Assembly: GCA_964496435.1 (NCBI GenBank)
Contig: CAZBZP010000015.1
Coordinates: 24,563 to 88,562 of the forward strand
Reading direction: 5' to 3'
DNA length: 64,000 bases
From: Berkiella sp964496435
GTDB lineage: Bacteria > Pseudomonadota > Gammaproteobacteria > Berkiellales > Berkiellaceae
Shown: positions 26,004 through 35,610 of the stretch, one piece after another
Layout of the letters: every line of letters begins with the position of its first letter
Position numbering within the stretch: position 1 is the stretch's first letter
Program-made: the position numbers and the translations under genes
Notes under the pieces: generated by a model
The model's database searches: none
What the model saw: the letters and a program-made list of their open reading frames with translations, nothing else
What the model was told of the DNA's origin: nothing

Positions 26004-26476
26004 ACATGACTACTCGAAGATGACTGTTTGGCTGCTGTTTTACTATTAGATGAGGGCGCATCATCTTGGGTTACTAAGCCCACAGAGGGCGCGCCTGCAT
26101 GCTGTAGCACCACCATGGCACCAATAACCTTGGCATAATTTACACTGCCATCTGCTTTCACCAAAACCTTACGCTCAGGCATCAGTTTTAGCTCAGCCAT
26201 GACTCTGGTGGTTAGAGCTTCTTTAGCAATAGGCAACTGCGGACTCTCGCTGATGTTTAAATAAAAGTTGCCTGTTTTGTCCACGCTGACAATGATAGGT
26301 TCTTTCTCTGAAGGAGGAAGTGACTTAGCACTGGCTTGTGGTAAATCGACCGCTACACCCTGCTGTAATAAAGGTGCTGTCACAATAAAAATCACGAGCA
26401 AAACCAACATCACATCGATGTAAGGAACCACATTAATTTCTGCAACAAGTTTTTTAGGTCGACGTTTTTTTAGCAT
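26000..26476 (-). CDS. tolR: Tol-Pal stator/coupling protein TolR
   Basis: An ExbD/TolR protein of 158 residues. A membrane helix at about 16-40 carries the proton-path aspartate in YIDVMLVLLVIFIV (Asp21). The periplasmic domain ends about residue 135 and is followed by a Ser/Lys-rich tail (SSNSKTAAKQSSSS) longer than in E. coli TolR (142 residues). It lies one base after tolQ and overlaps tolA. Confidence 0.95.
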   Translation of the reverse strand: MLKKRRPKKLVAEINVVPYIDVMLVLLVIFIVTAPLLQQGVAVDLPQASAKSLPPSEKEPIIVSVDKTGNFYLNISESPQLPIAKEALTTRVMAELKLMPERKVLVKADGSVNYAKVIGAMVVLQHAGAPSVGLVTQDDAPSSNSKTAAKQSSSSSHV

Positions 26477-26477
26477 G

Positions 26478-27212
26478 CTAAGCCCTACTATTCATTTCAT
26501 CTAAATTAGGACGCGCATCGGTTTGCTCTTCTTGCCATGATTGGCTGTGCAATCGGCGATGTAAAGCACTTGAAAATTCTTCGGCCAAGTTATCATAAGC
26601 ACGAATTAACTTATCCACTTGGTTGAAGAAACGGTTATAAGCAAAAACGGCAGGAATAGCTGCAAACAAACCTAAAGCGGTTGCAACTAAGGCCTCAGAA
26701 ATACCTGGTGCAACCATGGCAAGCGTTGCTTGTTGGGTAGCGCCTAAGCCACGAAAGGCTGTCATGATACCCCAGACGGTGCCAAACAAACCGATATATA
26801 CGCTAATAGATCCCACTGTTGCCAAGAAGGGTAATGATTGTTCTAAATCATCTTCTTGCTTAGCTAAAGCCACACGTAAAGCACGTTCTGTGCCTTCCAT
26901 AACAGCCGTTGCTGGTGCTTCTTGCTTATATAAGCGTACAAATTCACGAAAGCCTGCTCGAAATACTTGTTCGATGCCCAGGCCTGGATTACGTTTTTGC
27001 GCCAGATAATCGTAAAGTCGATTTAAATCTGCTGTTGCCGCAAAACGCTCTTGGAATTCTTCAAACATTTTTTGTGCTTGCTTTAGCGCAAAACCACGTT
27101 GAAAGATCAACGTCCAAGAAAGGACGGAGAGTACCATCAAAATGAGCATCACAATTTGCACTAATGCACTGGCGTCTGTGAATAAACTCAGCAAAGATAA
27201 GTCAGTGTTCAC
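26478..27212 (-). CDS. tolQ: Tol-Pal proton channel subunit TolQ
   Basis: A MotA/TolQ/ExbB family protein of 244 residues with three membrane helices. The cytoplasmic loop and late segments are GLFGTVWGIMTAFRGLG and VAPGISEALVATALGLFAAIPAVFAYN. It uses the proton gradient to move TolA. The GTG start overlaps the ybgC stop (GTGA), with AGGAG inside ybgC. The C-terminal tail after about residue 215 is polar. Confidence 0.96.
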   Translation of the reverse strand: MNTDLSLLSLFTDASALVQIVMLILMVLSVLSWTLIFQRGFALKQAQKMFEEFQERFAATADLNRLYDYLAQKRNPGLGIEQVFRAGFREFVRLYKQEAPATAVMEGTERALRVALAKQEDDLEQSLPFLATVGSISVYIGLFGTVWGIMTAFRGLGATQQATLAMVAPGISEALVATALGLFAAIPAVFAYNRFFNQVDKLIRAYDNLAEEFSSALHRRLHSQSWQEEQTDARPNLDEMNSRA

Positions 27213-27613
27213 GCTTTTAGCTCCTCAACAACCACTGCGGGAATTGCGCAGGGTTTAAATTGTTTATTGACACACACCACAACAACTTCCCCTGAACATA
27301 TCATAGTATTCATATCATCCGGATCAAAATAGACATTTTGCCTAAAAGTCATACTCGCTTTTCCGCATTTTACCAAGTCAGTTGTGACAATTATATCTTG
27401 TTGTAGCGTGGCAGGCCTTTCATAAGTAATGCTGATAGCCCGCACGACAAATTGTACGCCAAAGGTATCAATTAAAGTCGGCAAACTCAATCCTTTTTGC
27501 TGCAATAGCGTCGATCTTGCTCGTTCCATGAACTTAATATAGTTAGCATGATAAACAATTCCGGCAGCATCGGTGTCTTCATAGAAGATATGAACGGGGT
27601 AATGGTGCGACAT
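27209..27613 (-). CDS. ybgC: Acyl-CoA thioesterase YbgC
   Basis: A hot-dog-fold thioesterase with YEDTDAAGIVYHANYIKFMERARS, including the catalytic aspartate of the 4HBT family. Starting at the ATG at 27613 gives 134 residues, the E. coli length; a frame to 27637 lacks a ribosome site. It is the first gene of the tol-pal operon as in most gammaproteobacteria, and its stop overlaps tolQ. Confidence 0.93.
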   Translation of the reverse strand: MSHHYPVHIFYEDTDAAGIVYHANYIKFMERARSTLLQQKGLSLPTLIDTFGVQFVVRAISITYERPATLQQDIIVTTDLVKCGKASMTFRQNVYFDPDDMNTMICSGEVVVVCVNKQFKPCAIPAVVVEELKA

Positions 27614-27760
27614 CTTTTTATTTCCACTAAAGCGCATTGTATCTTGCGCCTTCTTTGGGACTAAGAGCTCTGAAATCTAAGTTTGAAAAGAAAGTAGATC
27701 TTCAATGAGAGGATTTTTACATAAATGAGGTTCATCTGTCATGTACAATATGGCAGGGTT

Positions 27761-30700
27761 CTAGTATTCATAGTTAAGTCTGATGCTGCCAGCCCATGCC
27801 TGATATTCTTCCTTGGTATACCAATCCCCTTTGATACTCAGCACAACATTAGTACCAAGAAAGACAGCAAGACTGCCGCCTAAATTGATACTCGCCTGGG
27901 CAGGCTTAAAACCGAAGGTTTCAAAACTGGGGCCACCACCGATAAATTGTGCCGTCGCTCTCATACTATCACCTATTATGTCATAGAAGGATAACAGGTG
28001 GATTTCAGGTTGGTATAACACTTTGCTAAAAGCATAGTCGTTAAATATTTTAAACCCTATTCCCCATAGCAACATATTATAATCTTCATCGTTTATTTGC
28101 AGATCTGCGGTATCTGCATTCCTTTGCGTGTATTCACTTAAGTTTAAATGCGAGAAGAATAAGGATGTAAGAGGAATGAGCTGAAAATATTCGCTTTCGA
28201 TTTGATAACCAAGCTCTCCTTTTATGCCCGATTGCCAGCCATGATAATTTTCTGTTGGGTAATAGCTTAGATCCGCAAAATTAACCTGATAATTAGTTGC
28301 ATAATTATTATAGGCTAATCCACCATACCAATGGATAAAGAAGGGGTTATCAAAAAAATAACTACCATATAACAAACCTTGATAACTATTGGCTTGGGTG
28401 CCAGCAAATAAAACATCATGCGCTAAATCAAAATTTGTCCAACTTAAGGCAGCACCTAATAAAGAGGCATCGCTCAACATAAAATCGGCACCAAGTGCTA
28501 TGCCACTCATGCTATCTTTATAACCTTGGATCTCCTGTCGTTCTTCTTGGGTTGCTGTATAGCCGTAAACTTTTACCCATGCCCTTTCATCTGAAACTTC
28601 CCAATCGCCTGCTGATAATCCTGCATAGCGGTGTTTACACATATAATTTTTGGGGTGATGTCGGCAATATTGGATGTCTTTAATACGCTCTTCTAGCACA
28701 TCAAAGGTTTGTCTTTGTGCCTCAAAACTCTCAAAGACAACAGCACCATCATTGATAGGCGCTAATGAGCTAAGCGCTGCACATAGTGTTGCTTCATCAG
28801 AAAATACACCTAATTGATTTAGTATTTCACCCAGTGTGCCAGAAACTGTTGTGCCTAAAAGAGAACTTATTGTGTTAGCAACTGCATTTCCTTGGCAACC
28901 CATGCCAGATGATGAGGGCGAGGAGAGAGATTCTATGGTAATCACTAAATCTAGCTCATTTCCATTAACTTCGGTCACAAAATGATTAACCAAACTCGTT
29001 GAGATGACTGGAATGCTATGTAAATTGGCACCAAGTCCAGCACCATCTAATACAATCGGGATCACAATGCTGCCCCCAGGAATATTGCCTGGTGGATTAC
29101 TGATCACAACCTTAGCGCCAGCATCAACGGTTGCTATTCCCTTGGCATCTACGAGGCCAGTCGCCAAGGAACCGGCCATATTTAAGGCTAATGCACTATT
29201 GGAAGATAGATTAAAGTCTCCGGTTACTGTAAGCGGTTTTGCGGCAGTGGAAAGACTTAAGACAGAGCCGTTATCAACGCTTAAATTCCCATTGATTGTT
29301 CTTGGTGCATTAACAAGTAAAGTGCCACCATTAGGCACATTCACGTTGCTAGCAAAAATATTATTATTTAAATTAACAATACTGCCTACGGCGCCTTGCA
29401 TCGAGACTAATTTTAATGCCGTAACGCCCCCAATTTGTGAAGCAATGGTTGAATTTCCTAAAAACACTAAAGTGCCTTGATTATTAACCGAGGTTAAGAC
29501 AGGTCCTGTTATTAGCTTGTCATTACTTAAATTAGCGGTTGCATCAGCCAAGAAATTAACAGTATTAGCGATAACATTGCCTTGCAAATTTACCACTGAA
29601 CCTGCACCTGCAATATTAACTGCAGCTAATGATGCATCACCTATATCACCCGTTACTGTGCTGTTACCTAAAAATTGCAATGTGCCTGTTCCCGCACTTA
29701 TGCTATCAATCGCACCATTAACAATGCTATTGGGGCCAAGAAAAAGCGTATTATTTCCCTGCAATTGAGTAAGAGCCGCATAAATATTACCATTGATTGT
29801 CGTCGATGCGTTTTGATTAACTTTTATCAAATTAAAAGTATTGCCTGCTTGGCCAATATTTCCATTAATTGTCGTTGCAGCGCTATTCGCTACATTCAAG
29901 ATATCTACATTATTTCTATTGGTAGTTATATTCCCCGTTAGCGCCATGGCGCCAGGTGAATTTAACAAAAGGGTTGTTGCCGTTGCACTATTGCCTACAA
30001 TATTAATGGTATTTGCTTTGATAATTGCGCCGTTTAGCTCAACTATTTTATTTAAGCCTTGAGAAGAATTGAGTGAAATCAAATTTAATGAATTGGTATT
30101 GCCCACATTTCCGGTTAATCGCCCAGAACCTTGAAATTGTAAAATACCCACCCCATTAGCAATGGAATCAACTGCACCTGTAATAGTATTTGCATCCCCT
30201 AGAGATAAAGTATTATTGGCCTGAAATTGGGTGGTTGTGGCAATAACATTCCCATTAATGGTCGTATTATTATTTTGCCCCACTTTTATTACATTAAATG
30301 CTTTACCCGCAGCACCGATATTTCCTTTGATAGTCGTCGCACCGGTATTGGCAATATTTAAAATGTCCAGGTTATTACTGATGTTTGGAATAATGCTGCC
30401 TGTAATAGACATAGCGCCGGCACTATTGAGCAGTAGTGTGGTTGGGTTAACATTGTCTCCAATCGTATTAATTGTATTAACATTAATAACTGAGCCATTT
30501 AATTCAAGCTGCTTTGCCCCACCGCCTGAGTTTATATTTAAATGAGAGAGACTGTTGTTAAAGCCGATATTGCCAGTAATGCGCCCACCGCCTAAAAATT
30601 GTAAGGTACCTGTGCCAGGGGTCGTTGTATCTACCGCGCCGTTTATCGTGTTGCCATCTGCAAGGGTTAGTGCATTATTTCCTTGAAATTGGGTCGTGCT

Positions 30701-31570
30701 AGCAAAAATATTCCCAGAAATGGCAAGATCATTATGTAATCCGATTTTAAGTAAATTAAGGGATTGATTATTTTTAGCTATATTTCCTGTGATGCTCGCT
30801 GCATTAGTAACATCCAGGGTATCTTCATTATTTGTGTTAGGTGTGATGTCAGCAGTTAATGCCATGAGTGCATTATTTAATTTGAGGGTTGTCCCATTTG
30901 CAGGATTACCTGAACCATCATCATTAATAAATATATTCACTGCATTAATGAGGCTTCCGTCTAATTCTACTGTCTTAGCGATACCACCAGCGGAGTTAAT
31001 GTTAATTAAAGAAAGCGCGGCTGTATTACCAATATTTCCTGTGACAAGACCACCGCCTTGGAATTGCAAAATACCTACGCCAGCGCCACCAGAAGTATTA
31101 TTAACACTCCCGCTAATAGTTAGCGTATCAGTCAAGTTAGCGGTTGCATTAGCAGCAAAGTTGATGACACCCGCATTTACATTTCCATTAAAGTTAACGG
31201 TTTTTCCAGCAGTTTGCAGATTCATAATAGCAACAGGCGCGTTTGCCCCCACCACACCTGTTACCGTTCCGCCACCAGCAAAATTAACAACATCATTTGT
31301 ATTAATGGGTCAAGCAACATCAATCGAAGCAGCCAATCCCAACAGAGGGAGAAAACTTTGGCCTATGGTATATCCATCGGTGACGGTTAGGGTGAGATTG
31401 TTTAAAACAAAATCATAGCCTTGCCCCAAATCCGGGGTCAAAGCTGTTGATGTGCTGAGTATGAGGGGTACAAGACCTGCTTGCGCCTTTATCGGCACCA
31501 AGCCAAAAAGAACGCTTGCCAGTGCAATTTTTGCCAAATTATGTTGCAAAAAACGACAATTATTGGTCAT
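27761..31570 (-). pseudogene. Large autotransporter adhesin interrupted by one in-frame TGA
   Basis: The first 86 codons (31570-31313) encode a start with a signal-like helix (IALASVLFGLVPIKAQA). A TGA at 31310-31312 (GCT TGA CCC) stops them. The same frame then stays open for about 1180 codons to 27761. The passenger has repeats of about 150 residues (GILQFQGGG.TGNIG, GTLQFLGGG.ITGNIG, GILQFQGSG.LTGNVG, GTLQFLGNS.TGDIG) like Rickettsia OmpA/OmpB-type autotransporters. The last 280 residues form an autotransporter barrel (KVYGYTATQEERQ...) ending in aromatic SIRLNYEY. No frameshift is seen. It may be a recent pseudogene, a readthrough gene or a sequencing error. Confidence 0.8.
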
Positions 31571-31758
31571 ATATGTCTAAGTACTAAACATTAGAATATC
31601 TAATGTATATACACGCATGTTTTTTTAATAGCAATAAAATCACCAAAAAATTAAGGCAAAATACGAGATTAACCATACGTTAGTTGGTTAACAACTCTGA
31701 TGGGCGTTTCTTAGCAGAATTACAAACTTTCGACTTGGTAAAGTGACAGGCATTGTCC

Positions 31759-31789
31759 AAAAGCAGTTCATGAACATAAAATGAACTGC
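31759..31789 (-). terminator. Terminator of the ruv operon
   Basis: A 9-bp stem GCAGTTCAT / ATGAACTGC (31763-31771 and 31781-31789), followed on the minus strand by TTTT. It lies 29 bases beyond the ruvB stop. The rest of the 247-base gap to the autotransporter start shows nothing definite. Confidence 0.75.
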
Positions 31790-31817
31790 TATATGAAAAT
31801 GAAAGGGTTATAAAAAA

Positions 31818-32831
31818 TTAAGTTGAGGGAGGCTGAATGCCAAAGTGTTGGTATGTCTGCGCTGTAACAATCCTTCCCCTTGGTGTTCTTATCATAAATC
31901 CCTGTTGGATAAGATAAGGCTCTATTACATCTTCAATCGTATCGCGCGATTCGCCTAAGGCTGCCGCAATACTATCAATGCCGACAGGACCGCCACCAAA
32001 TTTATCGATAGCGCACATTAAAAGTTTTCTATCAAGAATATCAAAACCCTGATCGTCAACATCTAACAACGCCAGCGCTTCTTGAGCCAAGGATAAAGTA
32101 ACAACACCTTCACCACGCACTTGGGCCACATCGCGCACGCGACGCAATAAGCGGTTCGCAATACGCGGGGTACCGCGTGAACGGCGCGCTATTTCATGCG
32201 CACCTTCTTCTGTCATGGGAATGCGCAGCACATTGGCGGCGCGCATCACAATATTCTTAAGCTCTGTTACGGTATAAAATTCTAAACGCAAAACAATTCC
32301 AAAACGATCGCGCAAAGGAGAAGTTAACATCCCTGCTCTTGTGGTGGCACCAATTAAGGTAAAGGGCGGTATATCTAGTTTAATACTTCTAGCAGCAGGA
32401 CCTTCCCCAATCATAATGTCGATTTGAAAATCTTCCATCGCAGGATAAAGCACTTCTTCTACAATGGGGCTCAACCTATGAATTTCATCGATGAACAAAA
32501 CATCATGTGGTTGTAAATTGGTTAAAATCGCGGCCAAATCGCCTGCTCTTTCTATTACAGGCCCTGAGGTTTGCTTAATGTTAACCCCAAGCTCATTAGC
32601 CACAATATTCGCTAAGGTCGTTTTACCTAAGCCAGGCGGACCAAATATCAATAAATGATCCATCGCTTCTTGACGGTGTTTGGTGGCTTCTATAAAAATG
32701 CCTAATTGCTCGCAGGCGGCATTTTGCCCGGTATAATCATGCAAGTATTGTGGCCTGATCTGCGCTTCACCGAGGTTTTCACCTTCTTTGGTTACACTTG
32801 ACACTACTCTATCGGTTACTTCACTCGTCAT
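31818..32831 (-). CDS. ruvB: Holliday junction branch migration ATPase RuvB
   Basis: AAA+ motor of 337 residues with Walker A FGPPGLGKTTLA, Walker B VLFIDEIHRL, sensor GATTRAGMLTSPLRDRFG and a C-terminal winged helix (GFMIRTPRGRIVTAQTYQHFG). It drives Holliday-junction branch migration with RuvA. The ATG overlaps the ruvA stop by four bases. Confidence 0.98.
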   Translation of the reverse strand: MTSEVTDRVVSSVTKEGENLGEAQIRPQYLHDYTGQNAACEQLGIFIEATKHRQEAMDHLLIFGPPGLGKTTLANIVANELGVNIKQTSGPVIERAGDLAAILTNLQPHDVLFIDEIHRLSPIVEEVLYPAMEDFQIDIMIGEGPAARSIKLDIPPFTLIGATTRAGMLTSPLRDRFGIVLRLEFYTVTELKNIVMRAANVLRIPMTEEGAHEIARRSRGTPRIANRLLRRVRDVAQVRGEGVVTLSLAQEALALLDVDDQGFDILDRKLLMCAIDKFGGGPVGIDSIAAALGESRDTIEDVIEPYLIQQGFMIRTPRGRIVTAQTYQHFGIQPPST

Positions 32832-33436
32832 ACTTTCGCCAGTCCTTGCAATGCTTCTTTAATGATATGCTCACAGCTTTGGGTTTGATCTTGCACTTTC
32901 CCCACTGCTTTACTTGCTTCGTTTGGCTTATAGCCTAATGATACTAAAGCCGCGATAGCTTCTTGAATTGGATCATCATTTTGCTTTTTGGTTAATAGCA
33001 TTGCCGTATGGGCTGTTGATAATCCTAAATCTAGTTTAGACAATTTGTCCTGCATTTCTACTAAGATGCGTTGGGCTGTCTTTGCACCAATACCAGGAAG
33101 TTTTTGCAATCTCGCGACTTCTTGATTCATGACAATTGTTGCAAAATCTTGGGGACTGAGCCCAGAAAGAATAGCCAAGGCAACTTTGGGCCCCACACCA
33201 TTAATTTTAATAATTTCTTGAAATAACCGGCATTCTTGGGCAGAGATAAAGCCATAGAGAATGTGCGCATCTTCGCGAACTATAAAATGTGTACGTATTG
33301 TTATTTCTTGACCAATCTCAGGCAAGCTAAAAAAGGTAGATAAGGGCGCTTGCAGGCAATACCCCACCCCACCAACATCTATCATCAAGTGAGGTGGTTG
33401 TTTTTCAAGTAACCTACCGCGTAGTTGTCCTATCAT
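32828..33436 (-). CDS. ruvA: Holliday junction DNA helicase RuvA
   Basis: The 202-residue junction-binding protein. It has an OB domain (MIGQLRGRLLEKQP), a double helix-hairpin-helix (INGVGPKVALAILSGL and LPGIGAKTAQRILVEM) and domain III that contacts RuvB (QEAIAALVSLGYKPNEASKAV). It overlaps ruvC by 23 bases. Confidence 0.98.
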   Translation of the reverse strand: MIGQLRGRLLEKQPPHLMIDVGGVGYCLQAPLSTFFSLPEIGQEITIRTHFIVREDAHILYGFISAQECRLFQEIIKINGVGPKVALAILSGLSPQDFATIVMNQEVARLQKLPGIGAKTAQRILVEMQDKLSKLDLGLSTAHTAMLLTKKQNDDPIQEAIAALVSLGYKPNEASKAVGKVQDQTQSCEHIIKEALQGLAKV

Positions 33437-33983
33437 AAGCTTTCCATTGTGTTGAACGTTTTGTTCTTCTGGCCCTTGCGTTTACCGTGCTTAAGGCTTG
33501 CGTGCCCATGACATGACTATGACATAAAGCAACAGCAAGCGCATCTGCTGCATCCGCCTGGGGTTTTGTCGGTAAATTAAGTAGAATTTGTATCATGTGC
33601 TGTATTTGGGCCTTGTCGGCACTGCCTTTACCCACAATCGCTAATTTTACTTGGCGCGCAGCATACTCATAAACTGGCACATTCGCAGTCATGGCTGCGG
33701 CAATGGCCACCCCTCTAGCTTGACCTAACTTCAATGCAGAGGAAACATTTTTTTGTACAAATACCTGCTCAATGGCTAATTCAGTAGGTTTAAATTGCTT
33801 CACAATATCTTGGATTTCAGCAAACAATCGCGCTAATCGTGATGGCATATCAGGGGCTGTTAATCGTACACAACCCCCCATCAAACAAAGGGCTTGGCCT
33901 TGATTTTTAATTTCAATAATACCAAAGCCAGTCACTTTTGAGCCTGGATCTATGCCTAAAATCCTTTTTGTGTTTGCTCCCAC
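33414..33983 (-). CDS. ruvC: Holliday junction resolvase RuvC
   Basis: Endonuclease of 189 residues that cuts Holliday junctions. RNase-H-like motifs are ILGIDPGSKVTGFG (first catalytic Asp), LAIEQVFVQKN, and the late QADAADALAVALCHSH with the final acidic pair. The C-terminal extension is rich in Arg and Lys. It starts three bases after the yebC stop. Confidence 0.97.
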   Translation of the reverse strand: MGANTKRILGIDPGSKVTGFGIIEIKNQGQALCLMGGCVRLTAPDMPSRLARLFAEIQDIVKQFKPTELAIEQVFVQKNVSSALKLGQARGVAIAAAMTANVPVYEYAARQVKLAIVGKGSADKAQIQHMIQILLNLPTKPQADAADALAVALCHSHVMGTQALSTVNARARRTKRSTQWKAYDRTTTR

Positions 33984-33986
33984 GTC

Positions 33987-34730
33987 TTATCCTAATTGGC
34001 TGCCAATCTCTTCTGAAATATCAGCATTGGAATAAACATCTTGCACATCATCAAGATCTTCTAAGAGATCAACCATTTTCATAAATTGCGTTGCATCATC
34101 CACCGTGTTTAAGGTCACGTTCACGGATGCTTTCATCGTCACTTCTGCGCTTTCTGGATTAAACCCACCAGCTTTAAGCGAGGCCAAGACATCACTAAAA
34201 GCTTCAGGCGTTGTGTTGACCAAGAAAGTGCCATCATCATCTTTCATGACATCTTCTGCGCCTGCTTCAATAGCAGCTTCCATGAGCTTATCTTCATTTG
34301 TTTCTTTAGCAAAATAGATTTCACCTATTTTAGTAAAAAGATAAGAAACAGAACCGTCTGTGCCTAAATTTCCACCCATTTTCGTAAATACGTGACGTAC
34401 TTCTGAAACAGTGCGATTACGGTTATCTGTTAAACAATCTACCATCATGGCAATACCATTGGGGCCGTAGCCTTCATAACGGATTGATTCCATATTGGCG
34501 GAATCATCCCCCCCCATACCGCGTTTAATCGCACGGTCAATGGTGTCTCGGGTCATGTTCTGTGCCAGTGCTTTATCCACAGCGATGCGTAAGCGGGGGT
34601 TGTTGATATCGGAGCTCAGCTTGGCTGCCGTGGTAATTTCTCTAATCAGCTTGGTAAATATTTTGCCTCGTTTGGCGTCTTGTGCACCTTTACGATGTTT
34701 AATATTTGCCCATTTACTATGCCCTGCCAT
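33987..34730 (-). CDS. yebC: YebC/PmpR family protein (TACO1-like)
   Basis: A 247-residue protein with the family opening MAGHSKWANIKHRKGAQDAKRGKIFTK and GYGPNGIAMMVDCLTDNRNRT. Members act as transcriptional regulators or as translation factors relieving ribosome stalling on proline stretches. It precedes ruvC as in E. coli. Confidence 0.95.
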   Translation of the reverse strand: MAGHSKWANIKHRKGAQDAKRGKIFTKLIREITTAAKLSSDINNPRLRIAVDKALAQNMTRDTIDRAIKRGMGGDDSANMESIRYEGYGPNGIAMMVDCLTDNRNRTVSEVRHVFTKMGGNLGTDGSVSYLFTKIGEIYFAKETNEDKLMEAAIEAGAEDVMKDDDGTFLVNTTPEAFSDVLASLKAGGFNPESAEVTMKASVNVTLNTVDDATQFMKMVDLLEDLDDVQDVYSNADISEEIGSQLG

Positions 34731-34738
34731 TTTTCCTC

Positions 34739-35206
34739 CTAAGGAACATACTTATCGATGGCGTCACTATTCGTTGATGAAATGACTTTTTCTAATGCTT
34801 CTTCTTTAGTTACCCAACAATAGCTAGTGTGCTCTTTGCTTACGCTAATGTTGATTGGTTTTGCCACCCGAAAACAAAAAACGTGCTCTAAATTTCGAGT
34901 AACCCCAGGAGCGTAACGTTTCAACCACTGAGGGTAGATTTCGAAGTAAGCCGATGCCTGACAATCTTGCATATCGCCATCGGTTGCACTTAAACCTGTT
35001 TCTTCTTTTAACTCACGCCATGCACTGATAAGGGGAGAAGTTTCAGCATCTTGCATGCTACCTGTTACAGATTGCCAAAAGTCTGGCCAATCTTTTCGTT
35101 GTAACAACAAAACACTGCCATCTCGCGCATATACAATCACTAAAATCGATTCAGGACGTTTAAATTCAGGCATGATAAGCAAAGAATGATGACAAAATTT
35201 GCTCAT
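34739..35206 (-). CDS. nudB: Dihydroneopterin triphosphate diphosphatase (Nudix)
   Basis: A 155-residue Nudix hydrolase with FWQSVTGSMQ and the box G-x5-E-x7-REL-x-EE-TGL. It removes pyrophosphate from dihydroneopterin triphosphate in folate synthesis. The assignment rests on similarity to E. coli NudB (RPESILVIVYARD...LLLQRKDWPDFWQSVTGS) and on its place directly before yebC-ruvC. The ATG at 35206 has an AGGG box; an internal ATG at 35173 would match the E. coli start more closely. Confidence 0.88.
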   Translation of the reverse strand: MSKFCHHSLLIMPEFKRPESILVIVYARDGSVLLLQRKDWPDFWQSVTGSMQDAETSPLISAWRELKEETGLSATDGDMQDCQASAYFEIYPQWLKRYAPGVTRNLEHVFCFRVAKPINISVSKEHTSYCWVTKEEALEKVISSTNSDAIDKYVP

Positions 35207-35326
35207 AATTATACCCTACTTCGCTAAAGCTTCGTAGGGCAGACCCTAAACGGTCAAATACAGGGGCTGACTTATATTTAGTTATTAAGTATACTGAGAC
35301 GTATTTCAGACTTTTATGGATAGAAA

Positions 35327-35578
35327 ATGATTCGACTTCTGATGATTCTTGGCATGGTTGTAGCCATCTTTTGGATTATTAAACAATTATTCCGCTTTTT
35401 TTTAGTGCGTTGGCTAAAAAACCTTCAGGCAAATGCTGCCCCTTTTCAGGCTGCGAAGGTTAATGATTTAAGTGAAAAGCTCGTGCAGTGTGCCTATTGC
35501 CGCACCTTTATACCTGAAAATAAGGCAGTTCAAGCCCGCCAACAATCTTATTGTAGCGCAGAACACAGCAAGCTATAG
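35327..35578 (+). CDS. Small PP0621-like zinc-ribbon membrane protein
   Basis: An 83-residue protein. It has an N-terminal membrane helix (LLMILGMVVAIFWIIKQLFRFFLV) and a C-terminal knuckle CAYCRTFIPENKA...SYCSAEH with three cysteines and a histidine that could bind zinc. This matches the PP0621 family commonly found just before pilS in gammaproteobacteria. It is 32 bases upstream of pilS and likely in its operon. Function is unknown. Confidence 0.75.
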   Translation: MIRLLMILGMVVAIFWIIKQLFRFFLVRWLKNLQANAAPFQAAKVNDLSEKLVQCAYCRTFIPENKAVQARQQSYCSAEHSKL

Positions 35579-35610
35579 TTAAAGAACTTTCAACCCAAGG
35601 ACGGGTTATC

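Noticed and set aside
29004..31418. Several long plus-strand frames rich in L, P and V
   Set aside because: They are antisense to the repetitive autotransporter passenger, and their openness follows from its codon pattern.
31255..31570. Frameshift as the cause of the split autotransporter
   Set aside because: Both parts are in the same frame; a single TGA codon separates them.
34571..34579. Another TTATCCACA box
   Set aside because: It lies alone inside the yebC coding sequence and fits chance occurrence.
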